Below, one piece after another: positions 8,180 to 17,398 of a stretch of DNA of 17,398 nt. Source of the DNA: Actinomortierella ambigua (Eukaryota; Mortierellomycota; Mortierellomycetes; Mortierellales; Mortierellaceae); NCBI GenBank assembly GCA_016098155.1, contig JAAAJB010000686.1:1-17398 (forward strand). The letters run 5' to 3'. Under the pieces are notes generated by a model. That model worked only from the letters and a program-made list of their open reading frames with translations, had not been told where the DNA came from and made no database searches. Each line of letters begins with the position of its first letter. Within the stretch, counting starts at the first letter, position 1. Position numbers and translations under genes: made by a program.

Positions 8180-8908
8180 ATGGATGCTACTGCCGTCGCC
8201 ATTCTGCGCCAACTAGACGACCAATGCATCACATGGTCCAACCACCATGCTGCCTCATGCACCCTGTTGTCCTCGCTTCTCAACATTATCCGCCAGCGAG
8301 AATATACCCAGTCCCAGCTGATCAACAGTACCCACACCAGCAACAGTGGCCATCCCAGCAAGCATGCTCTCCCCTTTGGGCCTCGCTCGCTCCAACTTTT
8401 GATCCACAAGCAGTCGCTCGAGATGGAGTCTGTCGTTCAACAGCTGCTTGCCATCCTCAAAACCCTGCAGCAAGTGATTGACCAAATGACCTCTCTCGAA
8501 CAACAGGCTGAGGCTCTTGTTCGGCGGCAATCTTTTACTTCTACTACCAATACTATCACTGCTACTACTGCTACCACTACTTCAACCGCAGCTAGGGTGA
8601 CAGAAAACAAAACAGAACTCACATCTGCAAAGGAGGCCCTCTGTGCCACGGCAGCCATCACGCCGATACAGACGCTCGAGTGGACCCATCGGATACGCGA
8701 CATGTACCATGCTGAATATCAGATCAAACGGGCACAATTGACCCAGGATGCCCTAGCCCAGGCCATGGAACGATATGAGTCCCTGGAGCAGCTGTACCGT
8801 CAATGGAGCCTGCAACGTCGCATCGAGTTTGGGCTTGAACAGGAAATCAAAGAGCGTCTGGATACCGCCAAGCGGATACAGGACTATGCCAACCTCACTG
8901 CCCGCTAA
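8180..8908 (+). CDS. C1orf109/AIRIM-like protein (CK2-substrate family), ribosome maturation
   Basis: A single exon of 242 residues from ATG 8180. The protein is soluble and mostly helical: an N-terminal helix with Trp and LLSSLLNII, a PFGPRSLQLLIHKQSLEME segment, a heptad-rich helix to about residue 117, a Thr/Ser/Ala low-complexity linker (about 118-145), then a segment with TPIQTLEW, an Arg and YHAEYQIKRAQL. The last block is the part I match to vertebrate C1orf109/AIRIM (Pfam 'casein kinase 2 substrate' family), where an EW...Y...Y..K pattern also occurs, as does the earlier L..KQ...E helix. In animals that protein works with the AFG2 AAA-ATPases in late cytoplasmic 60S maturation. The match is from memory and moderate. 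The linker is an expansion compared with the animal protein, and the C terminus is a charged coiled-coil-like helix. No introns, unlike all its neighbours. Confidence 0.6.
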   Translation: MDATAVAILRQLDDQCITWSNHHAASCTLLSSLLNIIRQREYTQSQLINSTHTSNSGHPSKHALPFGPRSLQLLIHKQSLEMESVVQQLLAILKTLQQVIDQMTSLEQQAEALVRRQSFTSTTNTITATTATTTSTAARVTENKTELTSAKEALCATAAITPIQTLEWTHRIRDMYHAEYQIKRAQLTQDALAQAMERYESLEQLYRQWSLQRRIEFGLEQEIKERLDTAKRIQDYANLTAR

Positions 8909-9013
8909 AGCCATTCAATAAACTGTCTTTTTTTTTCTTCTTCTTCTTCATTGCTGTAATGTGGGAGGGGTGGACTATAATTCTTTAAGTGTTTACATGT
9001 GTTTTTTTTCCTT
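8909..9013. other. Short convergent spacer, overlapping 3' ends
   Basis: Only 105 bp lie between the stop codons of the AIRIM-like gene and the helicase gene, so their 3' UTRs very probably overlap. It contains AATAAA for the plus-strand gene followed by a T-rich and CTT-repeat tract (about 8927-8948). I see no clear AATAAA on the minus strand for the helicase. Confidence 0.6.
8917..8922 (+). terminator. Poly(A) signal AATAAA of the AIRIM-like gene
   Basis: AATAAA lies eight bases past the TAA stop and is followed by a T-rich tract. Confidence 0.6.
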
Positions 9014-12000
9014 CTATCCAAGGACATCAAAGTGCACATCAATGGTCTGGTCCATCCCCAGATAGCCATCCGAAAACAGGTGCAGCTTCCAGACATGGCG
9101 ACCCTGGCGAGCGGGCGCAACAAAGTCGACCTTGGTCATCACGCGATGCACAAACGTGCCCTGCGGACCCGTCCGCATATTGACTCGCTTCAGCGCCACC
9201 AGCTCCTTCTGCTCCGGATCCTCCAACACCATCCACCACGACTCCCACTGTGGCTTGGGGAACTTTGGACAGTGTACCCGGCCATCGTAAAACACACCCG
9301 GTCGTCGCACCCGGTTCAGCTCTACCTGCAACTTGTACGTCTGGTCCTGCACCAGGAACGTCTTGATACCCGTGTCAATCTTTGTCGTCAGCCCAATCAC
9401 AGGCAGCCGCTCGACCACTCGCCAGATCTCTTGCACGTGACCAGCCGTCAACGTCGGGATCCGTCCAAACAGCGCCTTGACTTCCTTCTCCGACATGTGC
9501 GCAAGATCCCACAATCGCTCAACTCCGCCAGCCTTGTTCGTCGTCGTCGTCGTCGTCACCGCTTGTTGAGCCTCTGGTCCCTCGCCTTGTTGCTGCTTGC
9601 CTGCCCGTCCACCCCTCTTGCTTCCGCCACGCGCCTTGGTGAGCACAGGCAACATGCTCCGCTCGACTCGTGGCAGCGTCAACAGGGACTCGTCCTTCCA
9701 CCGGGCCTGCTTGACACATTGCAGGATATGCATCACTTCCTGACACTGGGACAGCATGCCCTTCTCCGCTGTAATGTCAATCATCGCCTGCAGCAGACGC
9801 ACCGCCTGGTCCAACACCGTCACCGTGTCCGTGATATAATCCGTCACAGGCAAATCCTTCATCCGCTCAAAGTAGGCCTGCAGCAACAAGAACGCCTTGG
9901 CATGCGGGCTGTCGTATGTCTGCGACGCATCGATCAGCAGCGGCAGACGCTGCTCCAGCTCCTTGTTATGTCCATCCTCATTATGTCGGACGGGCAACTC
10001 GGCATACTCGGTCGCACCACACAGGACCATCAGCAGGTCCTCAAAGGTCGAGTCCGACCGCAGCTGCTGCTGCAGATGGCGGATCGTCGGATGCATCAGG
10101 TAGTAGAACGAGCAAATCTTGCCCAACGACGTCGGCTCAATCTCAAAATTGTCCGTCACCTGCAAACAATGCGACTTTTCCAGATTCGACACCGTCGTCT
10201 CAATCAGGTCCGAGAGGTACGTGTTCACGCCTTGCGGCGTCAGGTCTTCGACACCATAGTAGCTCGGGTTCATCTGCAACCGCCGGAAAAAGTAAGTCCA
10301 CGTCAGATAGTCCATCGCATCCTGCTTCGATTTGACCGTGCCTCCGACAATCTCGGCATTGAGATGGTCGTCCAGACACTTGTGCAGGCTCGACTCGACC
10401 GGGAACGGCTCGTGCAAAAACTTTTTGTAAAAGTTCTTCTTGGAATCCTGCACAAAGATCCGTGCAATACCTTCATTGTCAAACTGTGGACGACCAGCAC
10501 GACCCATCATCTGCAACACATCCGTGATGGGGAAATCCACATACGTCCGCGTCTTGGCATCGTAGTATTCTGTACCCTTGATCACCACCAGATGCGCCGG
10601 GAAATTGACACCCCACGCCAACGTGCTCGTCGCGATCAGCACCTGGATCTTGAGCCCCACAAACAGCTCCTCGACCACCTTACGATCCGACTCTGGCAGA
10701 CCCGCATGATGCAGGCCAATACCAAAACCGAGCGCCAGGCGCAAACTCGAGTCCTGGATCCGCGGCAACAGATCTTCGAGCTCCTCCTCCGCCATATGCA
10801 AGAACCGGCGTGGATTGTCCTCCATCGCGCAATACGCAATCAGATCCTGCGCCGTCAACCGCGTCTGCCGACGCGACGACACAAACACAATCGCGGGCTG
10901 CGTGGGCGAATGCGTCTTGATCGCCGCAAACGTCGGCTTGTTCATTGTCGCCATGCGCGGGCAGTAGTGCTTGCCCGGGAATCCATCAATGTAAATCTCC
11001 AACGGCACCGGTCGCACCGAGTGTCGGAAGTTGAACAGCCCCACCTCTTGAATTCCCAGCCAGTCCGCCAGATCATGTGCGTTCGCCAATGCCGTCGACA
11101 GACCCACCAACCGGATCTTGCGCTCCAGCTGCGCTCCAATGTAATTCATTCGCGACACAATCACCTCAAGAATCGGTCCACGGTCTGCGCCCAGCAAATG
11201 GATCTCGTCAATGATCACACACGACACCTTTTGCACATACGACCGCGTCTGCCAGTTACGACTGATACCGTCCCACTTTTCGGGCGTCGTGATGATGATG
11301 TCCGCCCCTTCGATCGACTTGATGTCCGGCGTCACATCACCCGTCAATTCCACCAGCTTCTTGTTCATCGGTCCCACCAATCGCTTCGTCCAGTCATCGA
11401 CTCGCTCACGAACCAGCGCCTTCAGTGGCGCAATGTACACGACCTTGCTACCCGGTTGGTCCTTGAACGCCCACCACATGGCCAGCTCGGCCGCGACCGT
11501 CTTGCCGGATCCCGTGGGGGCACCGATCAGCGCATTATGGCTCGTGTTGTAGAGCGTATGGAAGATTTGCGTCTGCACCGGGTTAAAGTGCGAGAACCGC
11601 TTGGAGCAAATCTCCTCCAACACATCGTTGTGCAGCGCCGACACTGGCAATGGCTGCAGATCCAACAGGTCCGTATGGGGCGGGTACAACTCGGGCAAGA
11701 TCAGATGCTTGAACGAGATCGGATACACCGACTCGGCACCGATCCACCGGTCCGACACGGCGCGTACGAAAATCTGCGGCGGCAATGGCTCAATCACCGG
11801 GATCGTGAACGCAATCGTCTGGGGTTGGCCCAGCTGCTTGCGCGACAACAAAAAGTACTCCGAATGCAAAATGTCGGCGTTGGTGTTGCTCGAGTCTTCG
11901 ACCCAGATCCACCACGGGTCCGAGAACCCGTGAATTCGGTCGTTCCACACAAAGTCCGCCGTCACCTCCAGCGTCACCCGCAGCACATTCCTTGTGATGG

Positions 12001-15000
12001 GCGCCACCTGGGCCTCGAGCAGCAGTGTCGGGAACTGGTCGACACATTTGGCAATCGTCGATCCCATCCGTTGGAACCGGACAAGCTCGCCCAGTTCCTG
12101 GACGGACATCTCCCGCATCTCCTCGATCGACGGTGGGTGGCTACGCGCCTCGAGCTTGTGCACAATATCGCGCGGCAAGCCAAACTGCGCCAGCGGGTGC
12201 TCGAACGACCACATCCGCTTGTCGACCGACTTGCCCAACGACAACAATACATTTGCGACGGGTCCCCAGTTCCGGTTCAAGGCAATCTCAAACAACGCCC
12301 GGATAATACGCGACGCATTCTGCGTAATGTAGCCACTGTCTGACACCAGCGCAAAATCATCCAGCGGTGCCTGTGTAATCGCCGCCTGCAGCAACACGTT
12401 GACCTTGTTCGACGACAGGTCCAACCCGCCCTTGACATCGCAAGGACAAGCCTGCTCCAGCAACTTTTTCAGCTCCGTCTGCTCATTGTCGCGCGACTTG
12501 ATGTTGACAAACTCGGTACTCCTGCTGACCAGGTTCAGGACATCGGCCTCCGTCATTCGCGGCTTCATCAGCTCGTTGTAGGTCGTGATCGAGTTGAACG
12601 ACACGTAGAAATTCGACGCAATTCGTCCAAGATCCTTGGGTGTCAGGTATCCCGTTGGTTCGTCAAAGATCACCATCTGTGCTTTATGCAAATGCCGTGC
12701 CGCTTGAATGATCAGATCCCGTCGCTTCTTGCCCAACAAGGGGTCTTCGATCGGCTCCATATGGCTCATTCCGTACACCAGCGGGTTCTTCCGCATTCGC
12801 ACGTAAAGATAGGTGTAGCTCAGCCATGTCACCGCCTCATCCACGTTGGTGATAGTGCCCAGAGACAGCTCTGCATTCAAATTGTCCACCAAGTTTTCGA
12901 TGAATCTAAGATTAGAATTGAATAGAATAAAGAGTCGTTGGTGTCAGTAGTTTTTTTTTTTTTTTTTTTTTTTTATAGGTGGACAAACAAAAACGCTCAA
13001 CCCTCATTGAGAAAAACAACATACCGAGACTCGATAGGGAGCTGCTGAGTGATCAAAGTCACATAATGGTTGAGCTTGTCTAGCGACGTCAAGATGTAAC
13101 CAACACCGTGCGTCTCGTATTGCGGACGACCGGCACGACCAAAGATCTGCATGACATCAAGAATCGACAAATCGACAAACGAACCCTTCTGTGTGTCGTA
13201 CACCTGCGTACCCTTGATGACAACCGCATAAGCTGGCAAGTTGACACCCCAAGCCAAGGTCGCCGTACAGCAGAGAACCTATTATGGTTTGACCAAGTAA
13301 AAAAAAAATCGAATTAAGCAACTTGTTCTTCGCCGTCAAGATCCATCACAATAAGTCAATATAGAAAATAAAGTGGGCCATCTTGTTACCTTAAGAGCGC
13401 CATCGGCAAAGAGCTTCTCGGTCAAGGTACGGTCGGAACGCAACATGCCTGCATGATGGATGCCGAAGCCATACTGGAAGAGTTCACGAAGCTCCTTATT
13501 TTTGGATTTTGCTACATCCCGCTTCATCAGGTCAATTGTCGGGATGTCGTCGTTGGGCGTAAAGAAGTCGGCCTCGCCTTCTTCGTTGGACTTTTCCCGA
13601 AGCATCTGGGCTGTCTTCACTGTGTCCTTGCGAGAGTGCACAAACACCATCACTTGGTGACCTTCCATGACCAGATCACGCACCTACCGGTTAGTTGTAT
13701 AAAAAAAGGATAAAAAGTTAAAGAGATGAGTATAAAAGTAAACAACCTTGCATTCTACAATGACCTCCTCTCATTCTCACTCAACAACACCAAAAAACAA
13801 AAGCAGCAACAGTACCTTGTCATAACATGTTTGGTCCAGCCCGCGGTTATACTGTCCAGAGCCATACTTGCCACGCACACCACAAAAGTGCTGTTCGAGC
13901 GGGACAGGACGGAACCCTCCATCAAAGAAGAACAGACCCTGGTACGGGTTCACGCGCAAGAACGATGCAACATCGACATAGTTTGGCAACGTCGCCGACA
14001 AGCCGACAATACGAATCATCGACTGGGACGTCTCGACCTGTCGCAACGTACGTGCAACCAAGCTCTCGAGGACCGCACCACGGTCATCGTGCAACAAATG
14101 CACCTCATCAATGATCAGCAACCGCACCTTCTGCGCCAGCTCGACATCTCCCGTGCTCTTGCGGGTCACGACATCCCACTTTTCGGGTGTCGTCACAATG
14201 ATCTGTGTCTTTGCAATCTCGGCCTTGGTCAACTGCATATCGCCCGTCAGCTCTCGGACCTCGATTCCGAGCCACTTTAGACGCGAGCCGTACTTGCGCA
14301 CAATTTCGGCCGCGAGCGCCTTCATCGGCGCTACAAACACAATCTTAAAGTCGTTCTTGGCGATACGGTAGTCCTTCGGGTTCACATCCGGGCTTGGCGT
14401 CGGCGTGCAGTACTGGCTCAGAGTTCGCAGAATTGTTAGCAGCGCCACGTCCGTTTTACCCTATGTGATAATGGTTTTTTGTTTGTCCACAGAACGAAAT
14501 AAAATAAAAAGGGGCGACAGTTAGAACTAAATGAAACACAACAGATGCACAAAAATCACAAATATATATCACCTCGATACTCAACCCTTTCCCTGCTCTC
14601 CTTCCTTTCCACCTTTTCTTTTTCCCTCGCCCATTCCATTCGTTTCTCCACTCCCCCTCCCCCCTCCCCGTCCAACACTTACAGCACCGGTAGGAGCACA
14701 CATGAGCACATTCTCATTCGTGCCATAAGCAATCGGGTACACGATGGACTGGATGCGGTTCAAGGACGTGTAAGCCTCAAACGTGGTCCGGCACAAAGAG
14801 TCCATCTCTGAAATCAAGATGGTCTTCTCCGTCACCCGTCTTGGCGCCACCTTGGAGATTGGGATCGTAATCTCCTCATAGTCCTTCTCGTCGACCCGCA
14901 AAGTGCCCGCGGGCAACGCAAACTTTTGTCCAAAGCCCGTCAACATGGTGCCTCCGCGGGACGCCTGGTACACATTCGGGTACTCGGGCCCATCCGTCGC

Positions 15001-16392
15001 CACCCGGCCTGAACTCGCCAGCGGCGCTGCCGCGTTCTGTCGGAGCTGTTCCTCGCGCACCTGTCGAAGGTTGTCCTGGTCGTAACCGAGCATCGCGCTC
15101 GAAAGCGCCGCCTCCTCCTCTTCATCTCGCACGACTCCAGCTCCGCCACCGCCTTGTCGCTTCCGATCCTTGCGGGCTTGTTTCACAGCCTGCTTCTCCG
15201 CCTCGGTCTGGATCGTGAACGATCCCGTCAATGGTACGCGCTGTGCACCACCACCACCACTGGAAGCGTCGCCATCATCCTTGTGTCCTGCTGCACTCAG
15301 CAAATCAACATGGGCATTCGGATCCAAGCCCGATTGTGCAATCACATTGTCGACAATGACCTTGCGATGCGTGATCAACGTCGTGATCAGCTCGAAATTC
15401 TCAAAGCCCAACAGATCCACCAACCCCATCTGGATCCCGTCGTCCGTCTGGCTGGATCGCAAGATTGTCAACACGTCGATCGATAGCCGCTTCGCGGACA
15501 TGCTGCTGTTCTCGTCCCCGCCGCCATGAGCGCCACCTTCTCCAAACACGCTGACGTGGCGCTGGCATTGCTCGATCAGCCACGTGCGGTCATAAATCAC
15601 CTGTCCCGACGCAGAGGATCCTGGCGCGGCGGCCGATCCATGATGGTGATCGTGGTCGTGGTGGTGCTGGCCATAGGCTGGCGAGGGCGAAGGGGAGGAG
15701 GAAGATACGCGCTGGTAAGCCGGTGTAAGATCCCCATACTCTGGCAACCCTGCACCATCTACTGATGGTCGTGGTGGTGGTAATGGTGGCGGTGGCAAGG
15801 GAGAAGCACCTCCCCGTCGGTAATGGTCATCCATCTCCACATCCGACGACACGGTCTCGGTCCCATCGTCGCTGTCATAGACCATCGGCCACAGTGGAGC
15901 TTGGTACTCAAATGCTGTAGCAGCCGTCGTGTACCCCTCGTTGCTACCTTGGTCATGGACCTCCTCCATGCCATACTCGGCCCCTCCCTCATTCGCAAGG
16001 CTCGGTGGGATATCAACCAGGGGTGGGAAGGCTGCGCTGGCGTGCTTGGCCTGGATCCGCGCCTTAAACTCGACCAGCTTCTTCTTCCAGGCCTCGTGCG
16101 CTTGCGCCATAGCCCGGATCACAAACTCTTCTTCGGGGTCCTCCTCTTGGTCTTCGTCGTCTTCCTCTTCTTCTTCTTCTTCTTCTTCAATATCTTTGTC
16201 GTCGTTACTCTTGTTGCTGCTGTTGTTGTTGTCCGCCGTGTGAGTGTTGTTGGCATCGGAGGTTGTAGCAGAGGACGCGACAGCGGCGCCGTAGTAGCCC
16301 TGCAGCCGTGGAGAGGCGGTGGTGCTCGAGAGCGGCGACTTGCGCGCGCGAAGCACGTTGGCAAGATGGAACTCTGAGAGGAGAGACTCCAT
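9014..16392 (-). CDS. SLH1: ASCC3/Slh1-type tandem-cassette Ski2-like RNA helicase, five exons
   Basis: Exons are 16392-14683, 14460-13816, 13683-13390, 13278-13025 and 12905-9014, giving 2264 residues, close to human ASCC3. Introns of 222, 132, 111 and 119 bp are GT-AG. Known homologues split collided ribosomes as part of the RQC-trigger/ASC-1 complex. Order: an N-terminal region with an acidic run (64-89), a His/Ser-rich linker and a helical bundle; cassette 1 with CAPTGA-GKT (565-573), TPEKWD, DEVH (688-691), SAT (725-727), GRAGRPQ (930-936) and a Sec63 domain to about 1275; cassette 2 with GAPTGSGKT (1429-1437), DEIH (1534-1537), GLSTAL, GRAGRPQ (1769-1775) and a second Sec63 domain. Both cassettes keep their ATPase residues. 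LNRIQSIVY and [13 protein letters not shown] favour ASCC3/Slh1 over Brr2. A low-complexity insert of about 40 residues (2057-2095; Gly/Lys/Arg/Gln, then Thr6) interrupts the last Sec63 domain. Introns lie only in cassette 1. Confidence 0.95.
9538..9557. repeat. TCG trinucleotide repeat coding a Thr run
   Basis: Six TCG units plus two bases. On the minus strand they supply the poly-Thr part of the low-complexity insert in the C-terminal Sec63 domain of the helicase. Confidence 0.8.
12951..12974. repeat. T24 homopolymer inside helicase intron 4
   Basis: Twenty-four T in a row on the plus strand, so an A24 run in the transcribed sense, inside the intron at 12906-13024. It is a likely site of length variation or sequencing error, but not in coding sequence. 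Confidence 0.9.
16165..16188. repeat. CTT/GAA repeat coding the acidic run of the helicase
   Basis: A run of CTT triplets on the plus strand gives GAA codons on the minus strand, coding most of the nine consecutive Glu near residues 69-77 of the helicase. Confidence 0.8.
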
Positions 16393-16630
16393 TATTGAGA
16401 TTAAGCTGAATAGGGAATGAAACTGGAGTAGTAGCTAATTCGACAAATGATGGTACAAGTGAAGAGAGATGAAGAACTGGGGAGAGTATTCAATCGTAAG
16501 AGAGAGTGAGAGAAAAAAAAAAATAAAAAGGCAGCAACAGACTTATCTTTTTGTGGTGGTGAGTCCGCAGTTTGGACACAGTGGAGCTTCTCTGTGCGGA
16601 AGTTTAAAGTCGCCCATACTGCGGAAGGAA

Positions 16631-16670
16631 GCATGCGTTCATATGTTCATATGTTCATATGCATGCATGC
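16631..16670. repeat. Three tandem TTCATATG units framed by GCATGC
   Basis: GCATGC, one G, three exact copies of TTCATATG, then CATGCATGC. Each unit contains the palindrome CATATG and the flanks are the palindrome GCATGC, so the block looks alike on both strands. It lies in the 3' flank of the Gln-rich gene and about 240-280 bp upstream of the helicase ATG. No function can be assigned. Confidence 0.75.
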
Positions 16671-16713
16671 GGTGCAACAAGGGACGACTTGAGAAAAAAA
16701 AACGGCGCCACTC

Positions 16714-16719
16714 TTTAAT
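16714..16719 (-). terminator. Candidate poly(A) signal ATTAAA of the Gln-rich gene
   Basis: ATTAAA on the minus strand, 17 bases past the TAA stop at 16737-16739. Confidence 0.35.
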
Positions 16720-16736
16720 ACTATCTATCCATATTA

Positions 16737-17398
16737 TTACGCCACCTTGGAGGGCTCATCAATCTCCATCGCCGAGTCGGCTCCCGGTGTCTCCTCCCCA
16801 ACAGCATCTGACGCTGGCGTAGAGTCAATCTCCATCGTGCTCTCCTCGCCACTGCCATCGCCACCGGAAATACTGTGCCGGGCCAAATGATGCGGCTTGT
16901 GCTTCTCCTGTCCAACCAACTTCTCCTCCATCTCCTCCTCCATCTCTGCCTGGCCGCGGTCAAGCTCCTCTGCCACCAGCTCGGCCTTGACCTCGCGTGT
17001 GATCTCGTCCGCCCGCGTCGGGACCGGCGACATGCTCTCAAAGTCCTGCGGTGTGTTTGCCTCCGTGTCTACAGGCGTCTCCAGAGACGGCGTAAACACC
17101 AGTGGTCGCTCGTCCTCGATATCGAGGCTGTCTTCCTCCTGCTGGAGCCGCTGCTGGAGTTGCTCAACCGTTGTCTGCTTGGTTGTCGTCGGCGCCTCGC
17201 CACCTTCCAGGCCACTGGTTGGTAGCACAGCGTCGGCTTTTGCCAGGACTGGAGACTCGTTTTTCGTTTGGGGAGGCTGTTGTTGCTGTGGTGGCTGCTG
17301 CTGCTGCTGCTGCTCTTGCTGCTGCTGTTGCTGTTGTTGCTGTTGCTGCTGCTGCTGCTGTGGTGGTGGCAATTGTTGTGGTTGCTGCTGTTGCGGCT
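16737..17398 (-). CDS. Gln-rich protein of unknown function, C-terminal part
   Basis: The minus-strand frame is open from the right edge to TAA at 16737-16739, about 220 codons. I find no ATG in the visible part, so the start lies outside the window. The visible N-terminal part is Gln/Pro: a run of 15 Gln, one Glu, six Gln, then Pro-Pro-separated Gln clusters. After it comes a disordered, acidic, Ser/Thr/Pro-rich tail with VEQLQQRLQQEEDSLDIEDE, a Glu/Met-rich helix (EMEEEMEEKL), a His/Lys patch HKPHH and two copies of a (T/A)MEID motif near the end. I recognise no family. Gln-rich plus acidic composition is common in transcriptional or chromatin proteins, but that is a guess. No splice signals are needed to keep the frame open. 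Confidence 0.65.
   Translation of the reverse strand, partial: PQQQQPQQLPPPQQQQQQQQQQQQQQQEQQQQQQPPQQQQPPQTKNESPVLAKADAVLPTSGLEGGEAPTTTKQTTVEQLQQRLQQEEDSLDIEDERPLVFTPSLETPVDTEANTPQDFESMSPVPTRADEITREVKAELVAEELDRGQAEMEEEMEEKLVGQEKHKPHHLARHSISGGDGSGEESTMEIDSTPASDAVGEETPGADSAMEIDEPSKVA
17280..17393. repeat. CAG/CAA repeat coding polyglutamine
   Basis: On the minus strand mixed CAG and CAA codons give Gln runs of 15, 6, 3 and smaller, broken by CCA (Pro) and one GAG (Glu). The CAA interruptions should make it more stable than pure CAG. The Gln-rich region continues up to the right edge. Confidence 0.9.

Larger units (their letters stand above)
16393..16736. promoter_or_regulatory. Spacer: promoter of the helicase gene and 3' flank of the Gln-rich gene
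   Basis: The two genes are head to tail on the minus strand, so these 344 bp hold the upstream gene's 3' UTR and the helicase promoter. It includes a repeated TTCATATG block at 16638-16661 and pyrimidine-rich stretches on the minus strand upstream of the helicase ATG. I see no TATA box and no RNA gene. Confidence 0.5.

Noticed and set aside
8999..12343. A plus-strand open frame of about 1114 codons lying antisense to the helicase.
   Set aside because: It starts at GTG rather than ATG, its product is a monotonous Arg/Leu/His/Gln-rich chain with no domain, and its length follows from the G/C-ending codon use of the helicase, which rarely gives stops in that antisense frame. The minus strand has intact helicase motifs throughout.
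12906..14682. Several separate small helicase genes or pseudogenes, as the frame breaks suggest.
   Set aside because: Each break has GT-AG borders, phases agree across all five exons, and the joined motifs run in the right order.
9014..16392. Brr2 (SNRNP200) as the identity of the helicase.
   Set aside because: The Q-motif and P-loop surroundings ([30 protein letters not shown]) and the Sec63 sequence follow ASCC3/Slh1, not Brr2.
1..17398. tRNA or rRNA genes.
   Set aside because: By eye I found no convincing B-box/T-loop with matching acceptor arms in any spacer; a tRNAscan-SE run would settle it.

Overview
This is nuclear DNA from a eukaryote, almost certainly a filamentous early-diverging fungus. 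A Mucoromycota or Mortierella-like genome is plausible, but the placement is inference only. The genes are compact and broken by GT-AG introns of 111-237 bp. Homopolymer and triplet repeats are frequent, proteins carry Gln, Thr/Ser and acidic low-complexity runs, and the core genes are eukaryotic (ASCC3/Slh1-type helicase, UNG). There is no bacterial-style operon, tRNA, rRNA or CRISPR array.

Layout, left to right. (1) At 1-377, minus strand, lies a fragment of a LINE-type retroelement that keeps a reverse-transcriptase zinc-binding (zf-RVT) motif and runs off the left edge. (2) From 432 to 6127 there are three paralogous MDR-family oxidoreductase genes: two in tandem on the minus strand (432-1849 and 2396-3691) and one on the plus strand (4829-6127). 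The last two diverge from a 1.1 kb spacer. All three share two intron positions; the first gene has one extra intron. They also share a coding tract that is nearly or completely identical at DNA level and covers the Rossmann cofactor-binding segment, which points to gene conversion. (3) From 6485 to 7982, minus strand, is a four-exon uracil-DNA glycosylase gene with intact GQDPYH and HPSPLS motifs. (4) From 8180 to 8908, plus strand, is an intronless gene resembling C1orf109/AIRIM (CK2-substrate family), a ribosome-maturation factor; it shares a 197-bp divergent spacer with UNG. (5) From 9014 to 16392, minus strand, is a five-exon gene for a 2264-residue tandem-cassette Ski2-like helicase of the ASCC3/Slh1 type, convergent with (4). 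(6) From 16737 to the right edge, minus strand, is the C-terminal part of a Gln-rich protein I do not recognise.

How they relate. The helicase (ribosome-quality-control trigger in known homologues) and the AIRIM-like protein (60S maturation in animals) both touch ribosome biology, but they are convergent neighbours with no shared control that I can see. UNG is base-excision repair. The MDR genes are a small local family of unknown substrate. I found no clearly new defence or biosynthetic system. The most informative observations are the homogenised tract among the MDR paralogues, the stop-free 3n intron in the first of them, the possible non-AUG mitochondrial extension of UNG, the intron inside the helicase P-loop, and the retroelement relic at the left edge.
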